Positions 62,988 to 64,000 of a stretch of 64,000 nt of DNA are shown in pieces (position 1 is the first letter of the stretch; every line of letters begins with the position of its first letter). Below the pieces are notes generated by a model. It ran no database searches. It worked only from the letters and a program-made list of their open reading frames with translations, and was not told where the DNA came from. Source of the stretch: Burkholderiaceae bacterium (GTDB lineage Bacteria; Pseudomonadota; Gammaproteobacteria; Burkholderiales; Burkholderiaceae); assembly GCA_947450605.1 (NCBI GenBank), contig CANFWB010000001.1:1-64000 (forward strand), in the 5' to 3' direction. The position numbers and the translations under genes are program-made.

Positions 62988-64000
62988 TTATTGGGAAAGA
63001 TAGTCAAGTGCAACTGCTTCTGCTACTTTAATCCCATCCACCCCTGCCGACAAGATTCCACCAGCATAGCCAGCACCCTCACCCGCAGGATATAAACCCT
63101 TGATATTGAGGCTCTGAAAATTTGCGCCTCTTGTAATGCGCAATGGAGAAGATGTTCGCGTCTCAATGCCAGTCAGCACAGCATCCTTCATCGAAAAGCC
63201 TTTAATCTGCTTCTCAAACGCAGGGATAGCCTCTCGAATCGCTTCAATTGCATAAGCAGGCAAGGAGTCTGCCAGATCGGTCAGGTGAACTCCAGGCTTA
63301 TAGGACGGCATCACGCTGCCAAATTCTGTAGAAGCCTTGCCCACCAAGAAGTCTCCCACGAGCTGTCCAGGCGCTTCATAGGTCGACCCGCCCAGCTCAT
63401 ATGCTTTTGATTCCAAGGCCCTCTGAAACTCAATCCCAGCCAAAGGGCCGCCTGGGTAGTCTTCGGGGGTAATTCCGACAACAATGCCAGCGTTGGCATT
63501 GCGCTCATTGCGTGAGTATTGACTCATCCCATTCGTCACCACACGATTGGGTTCAGATGTAGCGGCAACCACTGTGCCGCCCGGGCACATACAGAAACTG
63601 TAGACCGCGCGACCATTCTTGGCATGGTGAACTAACTTATAGTCAGCTGCGCCAATGAGCTCATTACCCGCATGTGGCCCCAGGCGAGCCTTATCAATCA
63701 GTGACTGTGGGTGCTCAATGCGGAAGCCTACCGAAAATGGTTTCGCCTCCATATAAACACCAGCCGCATGCAGTGCCTCAAAGGTATCGCGTGCGCTATG
63801 GCCTAAAGCGAGCACCACATGATTAGCAGCTAAATCAGGCTGCCCTTCTATTTTGATGCCCGTGATCTGATTATCTTGAATGTCAAAACCAGTCACCTTT
63901 TGTGAGAAACGAATTTCTCCACCAAGCTCGATAATTTCTTGGCGCATTTTTTCAACTACGCCAACTAAGCGGAAAGTGCCGATATGGGGCTTGGCTACAT
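62988..64000 (-). CDS. FAD-dependent dehydrogenase (COG2509-like), 5' end outside window
   Basis: The C-terminal 337 residues of an FAD-dependent oxidoreductase of the uncharacterised COG2509 type. The frame is open across the window edge (it starts VAKPHIGTFRLVGVVEKMRQEI), so the FAD-binding N-terminus lies beyond 64000. Visible features: HVVLALGHSARDTFEAL, SFCMCPGGTVVAATSEPN with a Cys pair, a C-terminal GLYPAGEGAGYAGGILSAGVDGIKVAEA that closes the FAD site. Substrate unknown. hemN follows after 19 bases. Confidence 0.85.
   Translation of the reverse strand, partial: VAKPHIGTFRLVGVVEKMRQEIIELGGEIRFSQKVTGFDIQDNQITGIKIEGQPDLAANHVVLALGHSARDTFEALHAAGVYMEAKPFSVGFRIEHPQSLIDKARLGPHAGNELIGAADYKLVHHAKNGRAVYSFCMCPGGTVVAATSEPNRVVTNGMSQYSRNERNANAGIVVGITPEDYPGGPLAGIEFQRALESKAYELGGSTYEAPGQLVGDFLVGKASTEFGSVMPSYKPGVHLTDLADSLPAYAIEAIREAIPAFEKQIKGFSMKDAVLTGIETRTSSPLRITRGANFQSLNIKGLYPAGEGAGYAGGILSAGVDGIKVAEAVALDYLSQ

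Noticed and set aside
1..64000. tRNA, rRNA, CRISPR arrays, insertion sequences, prophage
   Set aside because: I looked through the intergenic gaps and saw no cloverleaf-like segments, regular repeat-spacer pattern, transposase, integrase or phage structural gene; a covariance-model scan was not possible.

Overview
The window reads as chromosomal DNA of a free-living betaproteobacterium of the order Burkholderiales, most like Polynucleobacter. This rests on family content and order: rluB-scpB, fabI beside the yejABEF-type transporter, cbpA-cbpM, DUF3422 beside a TAXI-type binding protein, and three Bug-family solute receptors. It also fits the moderate base composition and dense packing with many ATGA overlaps. 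No database search was possible, so the genus is an inference. I saw no rRNA, tRNA, CRISPR array, insertion sequence or prophage.

Region 1 (1-12.9 kb) is mostly housekeeping: RluB, ScpB, a patatin-like lipoprotein, a brnA antitoxin gene behind what looks like an internally deleted brnT toxin, an NlpC/P60 protein that has lost its catalytic cysteine, a YejABEF-type peptide ABC transporter, FabI and the ChrA transporter. Region 2 (12.9-17.2 kb) is a four-gene catabolic set (MaoC/HTD2-like hydratase, MmgE/PrpD, CitE-like lyase, Bug receptor) that could hydrate and cleave a C5-type dicarboxyl-CoA. Region 3 (17.2-26.3 kb) holds an envelope-glycan operon (GT39 transferase, predicted sialidase-like protein, membrane protein), a flavocytochrome c sulfide dehydrogenase pair, DUF3422, an orphan TAXI receptor and a pirin.

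Region 4 (26.3-34.9 kb) looks like a sugar-acid catabolic regulon: two Bug receptors, an Ldh-family reductase, a GntR/UTRA regulator, an SMP-30 lactonase, a 3-hydroxyacyl-CoA-dehydrogenase-like oxidoreductase, an enolase-superfamily enzyme and a UxaA-type dehydratase. An inverted repeat lies in its main divergent promoter. Region 5 (35-37.6 kb) has cbpA-cbpM, an esterase and a YggT protein.

Region 6 (37.8-58.0 kb) is a surface-structure island. It contains a Tad/Flp pilus operon (flp, tadV, rcpC, rcpA, a small lipoprotein, tadZ, tadA, tadB, tadC) that runs directly into a GT2 transferase, a methyltransferase and a GT-C-like membrane protein. tadG and a convergent tadE follow, and upstream lie further polytopic membrane proteins and a membrane diguanylate cyclase. 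Two related small winged-helix genes sit at the two outer ends of this island. Region 7 (58-64 kb) has Uup, a small P-loop ATPase, OmpW behind two perfect FNR-type boxes, HemN, and an FAD-dependent dehydrogenase that runs off the window.
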